From Phycisphaerae bacterium (lineage in GTDB: Bacteria; Planctomycetota; Phycisphaerae; Sedimentisphaerales; Anaerobacaceae), in contig JAQTMR010000008.1 in NCBI GenBank assembly GCA_028714255.1, forward strand, positions 1 through 64,000: DNA of 64,000 nucleotides, in the 5' to 3' direction. The notes under the pieces were generated by a model. The model was given only the letters and a program-made list of their open reading frames with translations. It did not search any database and was not told the DNA's origin. A program made the translations under genes and the position numbers. Numbering within the stretch: the stretch's first letter is position 1; each line of letters begins with the position of its first letter. Positions 25,232 to 33,910 of the stretch are shown here, in pieces.

Positions 25232-26809
25232 TTAAAATCCCCCGCTGTTTGTCAGCCACATATCTGCGATTTTGCCCGCCATTGTAGCCTTGTCGTTTGG
25301 ATCGGTTGCCTGTGCCGCGATGACTTCGACGTTCGTTTTGATGTCGTTGATATCGTTGGAATCCAAAGCCTGCTGTATTTTAATGGCGTTCACGTCGCCT
25401 GTGCCGCCGGATTTGACTATGTCATGAATGTAGCTGACAGTAGTGTTGGCGTTGTTTGCGTCGGTCGCCGTTATACCTGTGATGCGTTCGAGTCTGGACA
25501 GCCTGCCGACGACCGTATTGGACGCTTCCGCTAAAGCGTCCGCAATTGCTTGTGCAATTTGGATATTTCCGGCAGAATTGTAATGTATATTATCATCGTA
25601 ATCATAGGCTGATTGAATGTCCCAAAGATTTCCAGGCGTAACTGTTCCGGGTACAGTTCCGGGGGATGGGCGTTCCTGCCCTACATACTCCGAAGCATCA
25701 ACTATTATAGCAGTCGGGTAATTTGCTTCGCATAATGAAACAAGTGCGTCATTCCACTCATCCCTCATCTGTAAATCCTGATTGTACCCGCCAAGTGTGC
25801 CGTAAGAACAGGGCAATATCTTAACCACAACAGGCGTAATGTCATTGGACACACACAAATCCAGCATTGTCGTCCAATTGGCCAAAAAAGTGGAAAGAGT
25901 TATGCCGCTGGCATTGAGATTGCGTATATCATTTATGCCGCCCTCGATGACCGCAATTTTTGGTTTCAAATCCACAACATCGGCTTCAAATCTGGCGGCT
26001 ATTTGGGTGGTAGTCTGCGATCCAATGCCCATATTCTGATAGTTATATCCTGTAAGAAGTCCGAGATTGTAAGCAATAGTTGAATCTCTGTCTTCGGCAG
26101 TATCTACCTCGCAATATGACCGATGTGGCGGATTGCCCGCTATAATCGAATCGCCAATCGCAACTACAATAGGTGCTTGTATATGAACGTGCCACGGTAC
26201 AAAGAAGGCCAGTCCACTCTTGCTATCCCACGCATAATTTTCCGCATCCGGCCCTGCTGCGTTCATATAAAATCTCATATTTGTGCCGCTTGCCGACGCC
26301 AGCTTCCAAATTAAAGATGGAGTGCTTGCAGTGATTCCCCCGCCAATATAGTCCCCTTCCTGAACAAGTATCGGGGTGTCCAGCGTGATTGTAGCAAGGC
26401 CGGTATCTTCCGCCAGCAATTTTGACCAGACATCTTCGTAGCCGACTCTATCGTAAGTTGAGCCATCTTTTCGCCACACATAAAAATAAAAATGAGTAAT
26501 GCCCGCAGGTTTAGCCCCCAAATGCACCGTAAGTTGCGTGATGTACCCATTTTGCCGGATGCGTTGTCGATGTTCGGTTGTGAGCCACCAAATTGACGTT
26601 CCCGATGCAAGTCCCCCGTCTGGAGTTCCCGTAGGAATTGTATAATAGCCGCTGGCCTTGACAATATCTGTATTGGCTGTTCCGCCATATAAAGAAAGCT
26701 CCCGCTGGAGCAATTCATAAATATCATTCAAATCAGCCGCTCTTGCGATGCCCGCTATCGCCAGAACGAGCAGCAAAACATTTATAATTTGTAATTTATG
26801 GTTTCTCAT
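25232..26809 (-). CDS. SGNH/GDSL-type esterase with signal peptide, in the virion operon
   Basis: 525 residues. Residues 1-24 form a signal peptide with an AXA-type cleavage site (GIARA-A). A beta-rich domain (about 45-210, with WRKDGSTYDRVG) precedes an SGNH hydrolase domain: nucleophile Ser221 in AIGDSIIAG, block III Asn293 in GGINDIR, and a terminal D-N-I-H that supplies the Asp/His pair. Such enzymes deacetylate or hydrolyse surface polysaccharide esters and could help a tail cross the envelope. A signal peptide is unusual for a capsid/tail-module protein. The last ~110 residues are helical. Confidence 0.8.
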   Translation of the reverse strand: MRNHKLQIINVLLLVLAIAGIARAADLNDIYELLQRELSLYGGTANTDIVKASGYYTIPTGTPDGGLASGTSIWWLTTEHRQRIRQNGYITQLTVHLGAKPAGITHFYFYVWRKDGSTYDRVGYEDVWSKLLAEDTGLATITLDTPILVQEGDYIGGGITASTPSLIWKLASASGTNMRFYMNAAGPDAENYAWDSKSGLAFFVPWHVHIQAPIVVAIGDSIIAGNPPHRSYCEVDTAEDRDSTIAYNLGLLTGYNYQNMGIGSQTTTQIAARFEADVVDLKPKIAVIEGGINDIRNLNASGITLSTFLANWTTMLDLCVSNDITPVVVKILPCSYGTLGGYNQDLQMRDEWNDALVSLCEANYPTAIIVDASEYVGQERPSPGTVPGTVTPGNLWDIQSAYDYDDNIHYNSAGNIQIAQAIADALAEASNTVVGRLSRLERITGITATDANNANTTVSYIHDIVKSGGTGDVNAIKIQQALDSNDINDIKTNVEVIAAQATDPNDKATMAGKIADMWLTNSGGF

Positions 26810-27110
26810 TATTATTTTTCACTTCCTGTTTCTGGTTTTTTTGCGGTGGACATACCGCATCTTTTATCTCTTTCAATCTATCGTTGATTTCCCCAAAAAG
26901 AATCCTCCTGTCTTTTGAGTGGTTTGCCAGATGCACCATAAAGCCCGTAAAAAAAACCGATAGCAGGAGCATAATTACTCCGCTAAGTAATGCCATAACT
27001 TTGACCCAAAAATCTTCCTTACCGCAGGCCGAGGCAAGTGCTATATTACCTATCCCAGCAACCGCCAACAGGGTGCGAACCGAATAATCTACAATAGTAC
27101 TTATCATCAC
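26796..27110 (-). CDS. Small membrane protein in the head-tail operon
   Basis: 104 residues with two TM helices (about 12-28 and 35-60) and a basic, charged tail (KNQKQEVKNNNEKP). Overlaps the SGNH gene start by 14 bases, indicating coupling. Topology resembles small holins or superinfection-exclusion proteins, but there is no direct support for either. ATG ATG start; no SD stronger than gggagac is seen. Confidence 0.55.
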   Translation of the reverse strand: MMISTIVDYSVRTLLAVAGIGNIALASACGKEDFWVKVMALLSGVIMLLLSVFFTGFMVHLANHSKDRRILFGEINDRLKEIKDAVCPPQKNQKQEVKNNNEKP

Positions 27111-27124
27111 ATCGTCTCCCTTGA

Positions 27125-27493
27125 TTAAGTTGCTCTCTTTTTGTGCATCTCGCCGTGCTTGCTCGTCACCCTATTATATCTGCACTGCAGGTCCACAAAA
27201 CCCGAACTAATACTGCCAGGCTCGGTCACTACCCAGTCCTCGCCTTCGATGGTTACAATTCCATCAACGTATTCAACTGTTTCCGCCGGCAGCGGTATCG
27301 TTATTGGGCGGCTCTTGATTATTTGCTCTCCCACATCATCACTATCGATGTCGCCTGATATTACACCCAATATCGCTTCGGTCTCAAACGCTTCGCCGAC
27401 TTTTGGCGCGAAGGTGATAGGCTTATCCGCCTTAAACTCGGCGAATACCTTCCCCTTCGCCTTTATCATATGTCCTTCAAACCTGCTGACCAT
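27125..27493 (-). CDS. Head completion or head-tail connector protein
   Basis: 122 residues from ATG 27493 (MVSRFEGHMIKAKGKVFAEF). The frame is open further upstream to 27544, but that stretch is a dispersed repeat (27517-27556), and an AGAGG lies just before 27493, so the shorter start is chosen. Beta-rich, no TM. It sits in the order capsid - decoration - this gene - tail, the place of lambda FII/Z-like proteins. Family not recognised. Confidence 0.55.
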   Translation of the reverse strand: MVSRFEGHMIKAKGKVFAEFKADKPITFAPKVGEAFETEAILGVISGDIDSDDVGEQIIKSRPITIPLPAETVEYVDGIVTIEGEDWVVTEPGSISSGFVDLQCRYNRVTSKHGEMHKKRAT

Positions 27494-27516
27494 ATTGCCT
27501 CTAATGTCTTCGAGAA

Positions 27517-27556
27517 TGCCCCCGCCGCTGTTTTGCGACAGCAAGACGCGGGGGCA
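27517..27556. repeat. 40-bp hairpin repeat, copy 1
   Basis: Matches 55820-55859 with one mismatch over 40 bases. It folds as a hairpin (gcccccg...cgggggc outer pair, ctgtt/c-ttgc-gacag inner). Here it spans the gap between two head genes, overlapping the possible upstream start of the 27125-27493 gene. Confidence 0.75.
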
Positions 27557-27579
27557 TCAACCGAATAGTGAAAGTTTGT

Positions 27580-28383
27580 TTAAGCCAGCCTGGCGTTGTT
27601 AATCACATAGGTGGTTATCACAGTGAGGGTTGTATCGCCGGTCGCGTTGCCGGTGTAATCCGTGCCATTGTTGTCAAGTACCACCGCCTTATTGACCATA
27701 GTCGAAGCCGCCGCTCCCGCGATGTTCTTAATCTGCGGCTGAGCGATGGCGTCGGCGCTGCCTATGACGAAATCGCCGATGACATCTGCAATCGATGTCC
27801 CTCCTGCCGCATCGTAAACAACCTCAAGGTCGTCCGGAGCCGTCGGCTCGGCCAGGACCTCTGAACCGTAGTTAAGAATCATTTGAACGCCCAGCACCTG
27901 GTTGATTTTGTCCGCTCCCGGCGCGGCAACCAGTGTTTGCTGTGTCGTCGCCAGCAGCTTGATTTCGGCGGCTGTTAATTTTACCATCGCCGTTTTTATT
28001 GTCCCTTTTAGATGCGCGTTAAGCTCGACAATAGCCACCCCGTCAGTTGCCGTCAGAACTTTGCGGAGTCGGCCAACGAGGAAATCTGCATTCCGCAGTT
28101 CCGTCGTCAGCGCTCCCAACCCTGCTGTGTCGCCGTATGGGTCTCCGTCCTCGTCCCATCCGACGAGGTCGCCGTCGTTTCCTGTAACCGCTGCTGCCCT
28201 GCCTTTGATGATTCCCTGGACCCGCAGCGACCCTTTTACATTTGCGGCGATTGCCGTGGCGCACATGCCGGCCTGACCGCCTACCTGCACGATTTGGCCT
28301 GCGGTTCTTGCCGCAGTCGGCGTGTAATCCAGGGAACCCCCTTCCTGGTAATTTTGAGCTTCTGAATTTAATTTCTCACTCAT
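27580..28383 (-). CDS. Capsid-associated protein with DUF2190-like N-terminus
   Basis: 267 residues. The N-terminal ~110 residues (YTPTAARTAGQIVQVGGQAG, AIAANVKGSLRVQGII) have the look of DUF2190, a family that includes phage capsid cement/decoration proteins. The C-terminal half has a repeated Ala/Thr/Asn-rich beta pattern (TVITTYVINNARLA at the end). It follows the capsid gene and the small zinc-ribbon head protein, matching decoration protein position. Confidence 0.6.
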   Translation of the reverse strand: MSEKLNSEAQNYQEGGSLDYTPTAARTAGQIVQVGGQAGMCATAIAANVKGSLRVQGIIKGRAAAVTGNDGDLVGWDEDGDPYGDTAGLGALTTELRNADFLVGRLRKVLTATDGVAIVELNAHLKGTIKTAMVKLTAAEIKLLATTQQTLVAAPGADKINQVLGVQMILNYGSEVLAEPTAPDDLEVVYDAAGGTSIADVIGDFVIGSADAIAQPQIKNIAGAAASTMVNKAVVLDNNGTDYTGNATGDTTLTVITTYVINNARLA

Positions 28384-28474
28384 AACTTTTCTCCTTCTGA
28401 AAAAGGTTTTAATTTTTCAACTCTTTACAATTCATCCAATTTATTCTTACTGTCCGTGCCCATCTGCAGGTGAG

Positions 28475-28957
28475 TTATTCTCCTTCGCTACCTTGCTGCC
28501 CTTCGGCTCCGTCTGCCTCTGCCTCGTTGCCTTCAGCCCCATCTGTCTCCGCCTGGGCTGAAGCGATGTAGTTCCTTATCAGTTGCTGTATTGCTTTTTT
28601 AGTAATCGTGCCAAACGGAATCTTTACCCCAAGTTTGTCCGCGTATTCCCGCAGCTGCGCTACGTTCATCTTATCCGGCCCGTCATCTGCCGCACCGTCA
28701 CCTTCGGCCTGCGTCTTTTCATCGACATCGGCGCCGGTCTCGTCGATTGCTTCTGTTTTCTTTACTGGGGCTGGGGCTGGGGCCGGGGCCGGCTTCGGGG
28801 CAAGTTCTTTTAACGGCTTCCTGCAGTTGAAGCACAGCCCGCCGCACAGCTCGCCGTTGCCGTGCCTTGTCTTGTCGAATCGCAGCCCTTCCGGCGATTC
28901 GACAAGCTGGGTTTCCTGCCCGCATGGGCATTTAATTTTTTTGAATGTTCTACTCAT
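28475..28957 (-). CDS. Head-module protein with zinc ribbon and HeH/SAP-like motif
   Basis: 160 residues from ATG 28957. The N-terminus is a ribbon (CPCGQ...CFNC, about 9-45), followed by an Ala/Pro linker, an acidic segment, and NVAQLREYADKLGVKIPFGT, a helix-extended-helix type motif like Rho-N/SAP/FI-type phage proteins. The C-terminus is acidic repeats (AEGNEAEADGAEGQQGSEGE). Located directly after the capsid gene, the position of lambda FI, which helps genome packaging. Function inferred. Confidence 0.6.
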   Translation of the reverse strand: MSRTFKKIKCPCGQETQLVESPEGLRFDKTRHGNGELCGGLCFNCRKPLKELAPKPAPAPAPAPVKKTEAIDETGADVDEKTQAEGDGAADDGPDKMNVAQLREYADKLGVKIPFGTITKKAIQQLIRNYIASAQAETDGAEGNEAEADGAEGQQGSEGE

Positions 28958-29016
28958 CTGTGAACCTTCAATTAAAGTTGTTACTATCCACCAATTACCA
29001 TTCACTATTTACTAAC

Positions 29017-31140
29017 TTACGCCGTGTTCTTCTGCACCCCGCGATGGTCCATGGACTTGCAGCCGACGTCGATGAATATGCGGTAAACAAGGCCCATCAC
29101 ATTCGGGCCGGGGTTGAACTGCTCGAGTGTAGGCTCCTCCTTGCCGTTGAGAAACGCCACGATGATGGTGTCGATAATGCTCGGATTGCCTACCAGGAAC
29201 CAGGTTGTTTCTGAATAATTGGTATAGCTGGGATTGCTCAACCGCACCTCGGATACGACCTCGATGCCCGTATCACTCAGCGCGTTGTAAGCCGGTTTCG
29301 TCAAATCGGTTGTTCCTGTAACAACAATCGTCGCGGCCTTCAGCAGCTCCGCTGCCGTGAACCTTAGCTCATGCGGCACAAGTAGTACCCTCGGCTCCAC
29401 GTGGATAGGCTGACCGTCTTTATCGACCTGCTTGGAAAACGCCGTAATTGCCGTTTTCAGTGTTCCCTGTGCCAGCGCAGCGGACGTATTGAGGTTCAAG
29501 TGGTCCGCGTGGAACAACGCTTTCCCATCCGTCATTGCTCCGTTCGCCATAAGATGCGCATAAACAAGGTCACCTGCTTTGCGTTTGGCCCTGGCACCCA
29601 TTTGTTGCGGAATCGTGGTTAGAGCACGAAGGTCGTCATTGATAATGTTCTGTCGCGTAACGCGGAAGTTTTTGGCAAACGTAGCAACGCTGTATTTCTC
29701 AGATTCCTCGGTTGCGCTTCCGTATTTGACCTCGCCGCCATTGCCGACCTGCTCAAGCTCTCCGGTATCTGTTAACCTGGCGCCGGTGACCTCTTTAAAG
29801 TCCGTAACGGACCCTGTCTGGCACCATTTCCGCCACGTCTCAGGCACGCTGTTATATCCTTTGAGCATGGCCTTCTTGGCGATATTGCCGAGTATAGTTG
29901 GCAGTTCCATCGTCGAGAACGCGGCCCTCATGATTTCTTCGCGTCCAACGGGTATTGCCTGACCTGCCAGCACAATGGCCTGCCTGCATACATCTAAAAG
30001 GGTCATATCACGGAACCTTTTCGCGGCCTCGAATCGTTGCTCGCCTTTGACCTTGTCACTGCGAACAATATCTTCGCTTCCGGCCCTAATCAGCATACCG
30101 TCAACAAGCGTTTCCCTATTGACCTCGCTTGTGTTCTGAATGTTCGGCGATACGTTGGCTCTGCTGCTTCTAACCGCCTTCAACACCTCGGCCCAAGCGT
30201 CAGCTACCGTTAGTCCGCCGCTGATGCACCGCTCGATAACTTCCGCCGGCACATCATCGCCGCCGAGTTCACGAATGCTGTTCATCCTTGCTCGCTCAGC
30301 CGCTATCCCCTCCTGGGTCGCTCTCTGGGCTATTGCCGCCAAGTCATCCGTCGGTTGTTTTGCCGGCTCGGTCCGCTGCACGGCTTTGTCATCCGGTTTT
30401 TTTGCGGGCTGTTCGGCCGATTCGCTGCGCTTCAGCTCAGCTTTGTATTCAGCCTCCAGTTCCGCCCGCTTAGTTTCGTCAAGGGTATCCGGATTTTCGC
30501 CCCTTGCGATTAGCCATTCCTTAAATTTCGGGTCCATTGTTCTGTCTCCTTTTGTAGTAATAATATGTTGGTTTCTGCTTCTAAATTTTGAATCCTCATC
30601 GGCTCCGATATCACAAACACTTGTTTCACCAAGTATCCATAAAGTCGAAATCCTTAAGTCCCTTGTCTCTGAGGCCTGGAACTCCCTGCCTTCGACAACT
30701 GTTTTTTCACCTTTTAGAATCATTACGTGACTTACGACTTTGTAACCAGCCGATTTATCTGTGAGATGTCCCTCTTCTGTAAGTGTCCATGGATGCTCGG
30801 CCACTATTGACTTGCTGAAGTAGTCCCGCCCAATTAGCTTGTCAGCCTCGACACGGAAATTGCGTGTGCTGCCAAGCATTTTCTGCACCGTCGAACGGTC
30901 GTGGGTATCTATCAACGGAACCTGTCCGTTTTTCGGGGCCCTGAACCCGCTCATTAGCAGGATTTCCTCAATTATTTCGCCTCGGCCCCAGTCGTAAACA
31001 AGAACCGGGTTCTCTGTGGCAATCACCGATTCTATCGAGCGAGTCTTCTTATCGAGCGTTTCCGTCCGGGCATGGTAAGCCCGCGTCGTAAGCTCGTTCC
31101 TCTCAATCAGTCCGTCAATTTTCGACCGTTTCGTCTTCAT
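29017..31140 (-). CDS. Fused prohead protease - major capsid protein
   Basis: 707 residues. Residues 1-~190 are an HK97/S78-type prohead protease with likely catalytic His80 (LIDTHDRS) and Ser130 (DKSAGYKV). Residues ~202-330 are a charged, helical scaffold-like delta region, and ~330-707 the HK97-fold capsid (YGSATEESEKYSVATFAKNF, then LLVPHELRFTAAELL and a VGNPSIIDTIIV strand). Met202 is preceded by a strong in-frame SD, so capsid protein alone may also be produced. Protease-capsid fusions are known in some phages and Mu-like elements; cleavage between the parts is expected. Confidence 0.85.
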   Translation of the reverse strand: MKTKRSKIDGLIERNELTTRAYHARTETLDKKTRSIESVIATENPVLVYDWGRGEIIEEILLMSGFRAPKNGQVPLIDTHDRSTVQKMLGSTRNFRVEADKLIGRDYFSKSIVAEHPWTLTEEGHLTDKSAGYKVVSHVMILKGEKTVVEGREFQASETRDLRISTLWILGETSVCDIGADEDSKFRSRNQHIITTKGDRTMDPKFKEWLIARGENPDTLDETKRAELEAEYKAELKRSESAEQPAKKPDDKAVQRTEPAKQPTDDLAAIAQRATQEGIAAERARMNSIRELGGDDVPAEVIERCISGGLTVADAWAEVLKAVRSSRANVSPNIQNTSEVNRETLVDGMLIRAGSEDIVRSDKVKGEQRFEAAKRFRDMTLLDVCRQAIVLAGQAIPVGREEIMRAAFSTMELPTILGNIAKKAMLKGYNSVPETWRKWCQTGSVTDFKEVTGARLTDTGELEQVGNGGEVKYGSATEESEKYSVATFAKNFRVTRQNIINDDLRALTTIPQQMGARAKRKAGDLVYAHLMANGAMTDGKALFHADHLNLNTSAALAQGTLKTAITAFSKQVDKDGQPIHVEPRVLLVPHELRFTAAELLKAATIVVTGTTDLTKPAYNALSDTGIEVVSEVRLSNPSYTNYSETTWFLVGNPSIIDTIIVAFLNGKEEPTLEQFNPGPNVMGLVYRIFIDVGCKSMDHRGVQKNTA
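30535..30552 (-). promoter_or_regulatory. Internal ribosome-binding site and start for capsid protein
   Basis: Within the fused gene the minus strand reads AAAGGAG, eight bases, then ATG at 30537 (sequence MDPKFKEWLIARG). The spacing is ideal. It would give a 506-residue scaffold-capsid protein without the protease. This decides a possible second product; it could also be a relic of two once-separate genes. Confidence 0.6.
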
Positions 31141-32605
31141 CTTCCATTTCCTTATTATTTTCCGATTTTTTTTCGGCCTGCCACGGTATCCCCAGCTCTT
31201 CGCACAAATCCTTCTCTTTCTTTATCTGCCTCAGTTCCCGCTCCCAGTCCTTGCCCTGCTGTGCATATTCCCCCTTAAGATTGGTCGTCAGGCTCCGTCG
31301 CCGCGTATTCTGAGCATCCGCTTCTTTCTTCGGGTCCACGTGTTCGCTGCCCGGCCAGTTCCATTCCGGCCTGGCGGTGTTGACATTGCCTTTGAAGTAT
31401 TTGAAGTACCCTGGCATAAGAATCCCTTCTCTAAGCCAGGCGTAAAATACGCGGTTACATTCGTGTGCCTCCAGCCAGCTTCGGATTGTTCTTATAAATC
31501 TGTAATAAATCTGCCAGTCCAGCCGGCCCGATGCGTAGTTGTATTTCGCGGAGTTAGCCGCCGCCACGTTGAACGGCATACAAACGCAGCGTGCGATTTC
31601 GTTAATGACTTCATTTTTGAACATTTCGTAGGTCGCGGCCGGATGTTCCGGCTTTACTTGCGACATATTATGTCCCCTCGGCAGCGTTAAAAAAGAATTG
31701 CGGGGCAACTCAACTTCGTCCAACGCCTCTACCTCGTCCGGCTCTGTCCCCGCCTCTGTTTGTATTGTTCCCGATACATTCGCTGCCGTTTCGGCTGACT
31801 GGACTGTCGCAAGTGTGAATCTGCGGAGTTGCGCGAATAAAGGCAGTGAAGGCGTTACCCACGGCATCCCACGCGATTGGCCCGGGCGTTTTATCTTGTA
31901 CAGATGAATCATCTGTGAAGCCGGAACCTTGTCGTAATCACCGAACCCGCCGCCGAAATTAGTCGCCGAACCGGGATGCTGTTTGAATATGTAATAAAAT
32001 AAGGGCCTGCCGTCCTCGTCATATTCGATGCCGTCCCTTACCTTTTCATCGTTTACTATTCCGGCCAGGCCGTACGGTGATGCTAACCTGTCAGGCTCAA
32101 TCACCCTAAGTCGCAGCAGCGGCTCAGGCCTAACCCTTGTCCAGTTTTTTTGCCGCCTGATATTTACAAAAGCTGTAAGCCCTTCCCCCGATTCGCATTG
32201 CTGCCTGCCGCCTGTCAGGGTCAGTATTTCCCCGAAATTTAATTTGCCCTCGATATCGCAATCCTGTGACCACTGAAAAAATTTCTCCTCAATCTCGCTG
32301 TCGGCGTCGGAGTTTCCAGTATCCATCTGCAAGTCCGGCCCTGTCCCCACAAGGTCGTTTGCCAGCGTTTCGATTATCCCTTCAGCGTAGGAGTTGTTTT
32401 TGACTTCATACCGTGCGCGGTTGCGTGTCGTCGGCAGGTCCTGCCTAATCCAGAAATCGGCGTCGCTGCCGTCGGCATAGCGCCAGTGGTTCTCGTTGTG
32501 CCGGCTCGTCGCGGCCGCGTCGTAAGAACGACCGGTTAGCTGCGTCGATCGCCCGGCTTTTACGGCGTCTGTTTGCGGTATTAATAATTCACCAAAAATA
32601 CTCAT
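31115..32605 (-). CDS. Portal protein, lambda family
   Basis: 496 residues. The N-terminal pattern NRARYEVKNNSYAEGIIETL followed by ANDLVGTGPDLQM is characteristic of lambda gpB-type portals, as are RVIEPDRLASPYG, MIHLYKIKRPGQSRGMPWVT and the C-terminal helix NVAAANSAKYNYASGRLDWQ. It forms the dodecameric DNA gate of the head. The C-terminal tail is acidic (EMEDEDETVEN). Overlaps the start of the protease-capsid gene by 26 bases, typical of coupled head genes. Confidence 0.92.
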   Translation of the reverse strand: MSIFGELLIPQTDAVKAGRSTQLTGRSYDAAATSRHNENHWRYADGSDADFWIRQDLPTTRNRARYEVKNNSYAEGIIETLANDLVGTGPDLQMDTGNSDADSEIEEKFFQWSQDCDIEGKLNFGEILTLTGGRQQCESGEGLTAFVNIRRQKNWTRVRPEPLLRLRVIEPDRLASPYGLAGIVNDEKVRDGIEYDEDGRPLFYYIFKQHPGSATNFGGGFGDYDKVPASQMIHLYKIKRPGQSRGMPWVTPSLPLFAQLRRFTLATVQSAETAANVSGTIQTEAGTEPDEVEALDEVELPRNSFLTLPRGHNMSQVKPEHPAATYEMFKNEVINEIARCVCMPFNVAAANSAKYNYASGRLDWQIYYRFIRTIRSWLEAHECNRVFYAWLREGILMPGYFKYFKGNVNTARPEWNWPGSEHVDPKKEADAQNTRRRSLTTNLKGEYAQQGKDWERELRQIKKEKDLCEELGIPWQAEKKSENNKEMEDEDETVEN

Positions 32606-32844
32606 TTGATTTTCCGTTTGAGAAATTTGTCAAGCCAGTAATCGGCCAGCAGAATCACTCCAACAATTACCAGCGATGCTCTCCCGTCGTATCCCTTTGT
32701 CCCCACCCATATAAAGAAAATAGCCGCAACAGCCGTCAGGGATTCGACCCTTTTTAGTATTACTTTGATTACTTTCTGGACTCCTCCCGTGACGGCTGCT
32801 GTGGAACCGGTAATCAGCGATTTGATTTTTTTTGGCAGCTTCAT
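32602..32844 (-). CDS. Small membrane protein between gpW-like and portal genes
   Basis: 80 residues. A basic amphipathic N-terminus (MKLPKKIKSLITG) is followed by a hydrophobic stretch (about 36-68) and a KRKIK end, so one or two TM passes with positive cytoplasmic ends. ATGA overlaps on both sides couple it to its neighbours. Not a known head protein; a holin-like or exclusion role is possible but unsupported. Confidence 0.55.
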   Translation of the reverse strand: MKLPKKIKSLITGSTAAVTGGVQKVIKVILKRVESLTAVAAIFFIWVGTKGYDGRASLVIVGVILLADYWLDKFLKRKIK

Positions 32845-33056
32845 CTCGCTCCCCCGGCTTTAAGGTGTGTTATCCTGAACGGTTTTTTATTATTGATTTG
32901 CAACTGCAGGGTAGCATAGTATTTTCGAGTTTCTATCAACTGGGTTAAGCTGCGATACGTCACCGAGCTTCCCTGTTCGCTAAGCATTACCGGTTCTCCC
33001 ACCCAGTTTTCGATTGCTTCGTCGATTTTGTTTATTATTGCCGTGTAATCAGCCAT
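32841..33056 (-). CDS. gpW-like head-tail joining protein
   Basis: 71 residues from ATG 33056 (MADYTAIINKIDEAIENWVG). Length, a helix - beta hairpin (VMLSEQGSSVTYRSLTQLIE) - helix layout and position immediately before the lambda-type portal match gpW, which binds the head vertex after packaging. An upstream in-frame ATG at 33131 lies inside a terminator hairpin and is rejected. Start is only 32 bases after that hairpin. Confidence 0.7.
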   Translation of the reverse strand: MADYTAIINKIDEAIENWVGEPVMLSEQGSSVTYRSLTQLIETRKYYATLQLQINNKKPFRITHLKAGGAR

Positions 33057-33088
33057 TGTTAACTCATTTGCCTTTTTGGGCCAAAGAA

Positions 33089-33128
33089 AAAAGCGCCGTG
33101 CAGGGGTGCAGCCCTGCACGGCGCTTTT
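33089..33128 (-). terminator. Strong terminator hairpin upstream of gpW-like gene
   Basis: Perfect 17-bp stem (33089-33105 / 33112-33128, arms ending ccgtgcaggg / ccctgcacgg) with a 6-base loop. On the minus strand it is followed by TTTTTTCTTT. It would stop leftward transcription from the accessory island before the head genes. Confidence 0.85.
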
Positions 33129-33237
33129 CAATCTTTGGCTTTTAATTGTAAAGAGCTGTCCCTCTAAGGGACTTTACAATGTGATTTTCGGCTAATTAGA
33201 CAATCCCGTCAACGGCAAAATTGTGATTTCGGAAGTG

Positions 33238-33257
33238 ACGGTCTATATATAGACCGT
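33238..33257. promoter_or_regulatory. 20-bp perfect palindrome
   Basis: acggtctatatatagaccgt, perfectly symmetric, followed on the + strand by seven T. It could be an operator (dyad site) or a + strand terminator for the opposite direction. Lies just after the coiled-coil gene that ends at 33293. Confidence 0.55.
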
Positions 33258-33292
33258 TTTTTTATTTATGGGCTACTAATAGGAAAGAATTT

Positions 33293-33898
33293 TCATTTTT
33301 TACGTTTACTATCGCTTATTCTTTTCCTAAGGTCCTGCTTTTCCATTTCGGCATTTTTCTTGTCGCCTCGGCACTCATCGAGTTCTCTCTTGGCCGCTAT
33401 AACATCAATGCCGAGGTCTGAGTTGCGTTTGGCTATATAAACTATGCTTGATAAATTGCGCTCCAGGTTCGCAAACAGCTGCCACTTATCTTTGACTATT
33501 TCCAGTTTGTCCTCCAACGATTTACCATAAGTAGAAGGGAGGCTGCTTATCTTATTTCTCGCAAGTTTCACCGCGTCCCTTGCTGCATCGAGCTTTTTGT
33601 TGGCCCGTTCGATTCTCAATGCTTCCCTGTCGGCGTCTGGCTGGGCCCGACGTGCGGACCGTTCTCCGGTCGAATTATTATCCGAAGTATCCTCCGAACC
33701 GTCATCTTCAAGCTGGTCGATTCGCTGTTTGAGTTCTTCTACTTGGTCTTCGAGTTGTTCGAGTTCTTCTACTCGTCCCTCCAACTCCGCTACCCTGTCT
33801 TCGAGTTCTTCCGGCGTATTCGGCTCGTTCACATCCGCAAAAGATACCGCCGTTAGCATCACAACCAAAACTCCTGCACACAATAATGACCTTTTCAT
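33293..33898 (-). CDS. Secreted coiled-coil protein
   Basis: 201 residues. Signal peptide at 1-21 (MKRSLLCAGVLVVMLTAVSFA-D), then a strong leucine/glutamate coiled coil (about 30-66: VAELEGRVEELEQLEDQVEE), a Ser/Asp/Thr-rich linker and a second, basic helical region to the end. Exported to the periplasm or surface; likely oligomeric. As a lysogenic accessory gene it might alter the host envelope. No orthologue recognised. Confidence 0.65.
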   Translation of the reverse strand: MKRSLLCAGVLVVMLTAVSFADVNEPNTPEELEDRVAELEGRVEELEQLEDQVEELKQRIDQLEDDGSEDTSDNNSTGERSARRAQPDADREALRIERANKKLDAARDAVKLARNKISSLPSTYGKSLEDKLEIVKDKWQLFANLERNLSSIVYIAKRNSDLGIDVIAAKRELDECRGDKKNAEMEKQDLRKRISDSKRKK

Positions 33899-33910
33899 AA
33901 TTTGCTCCTT

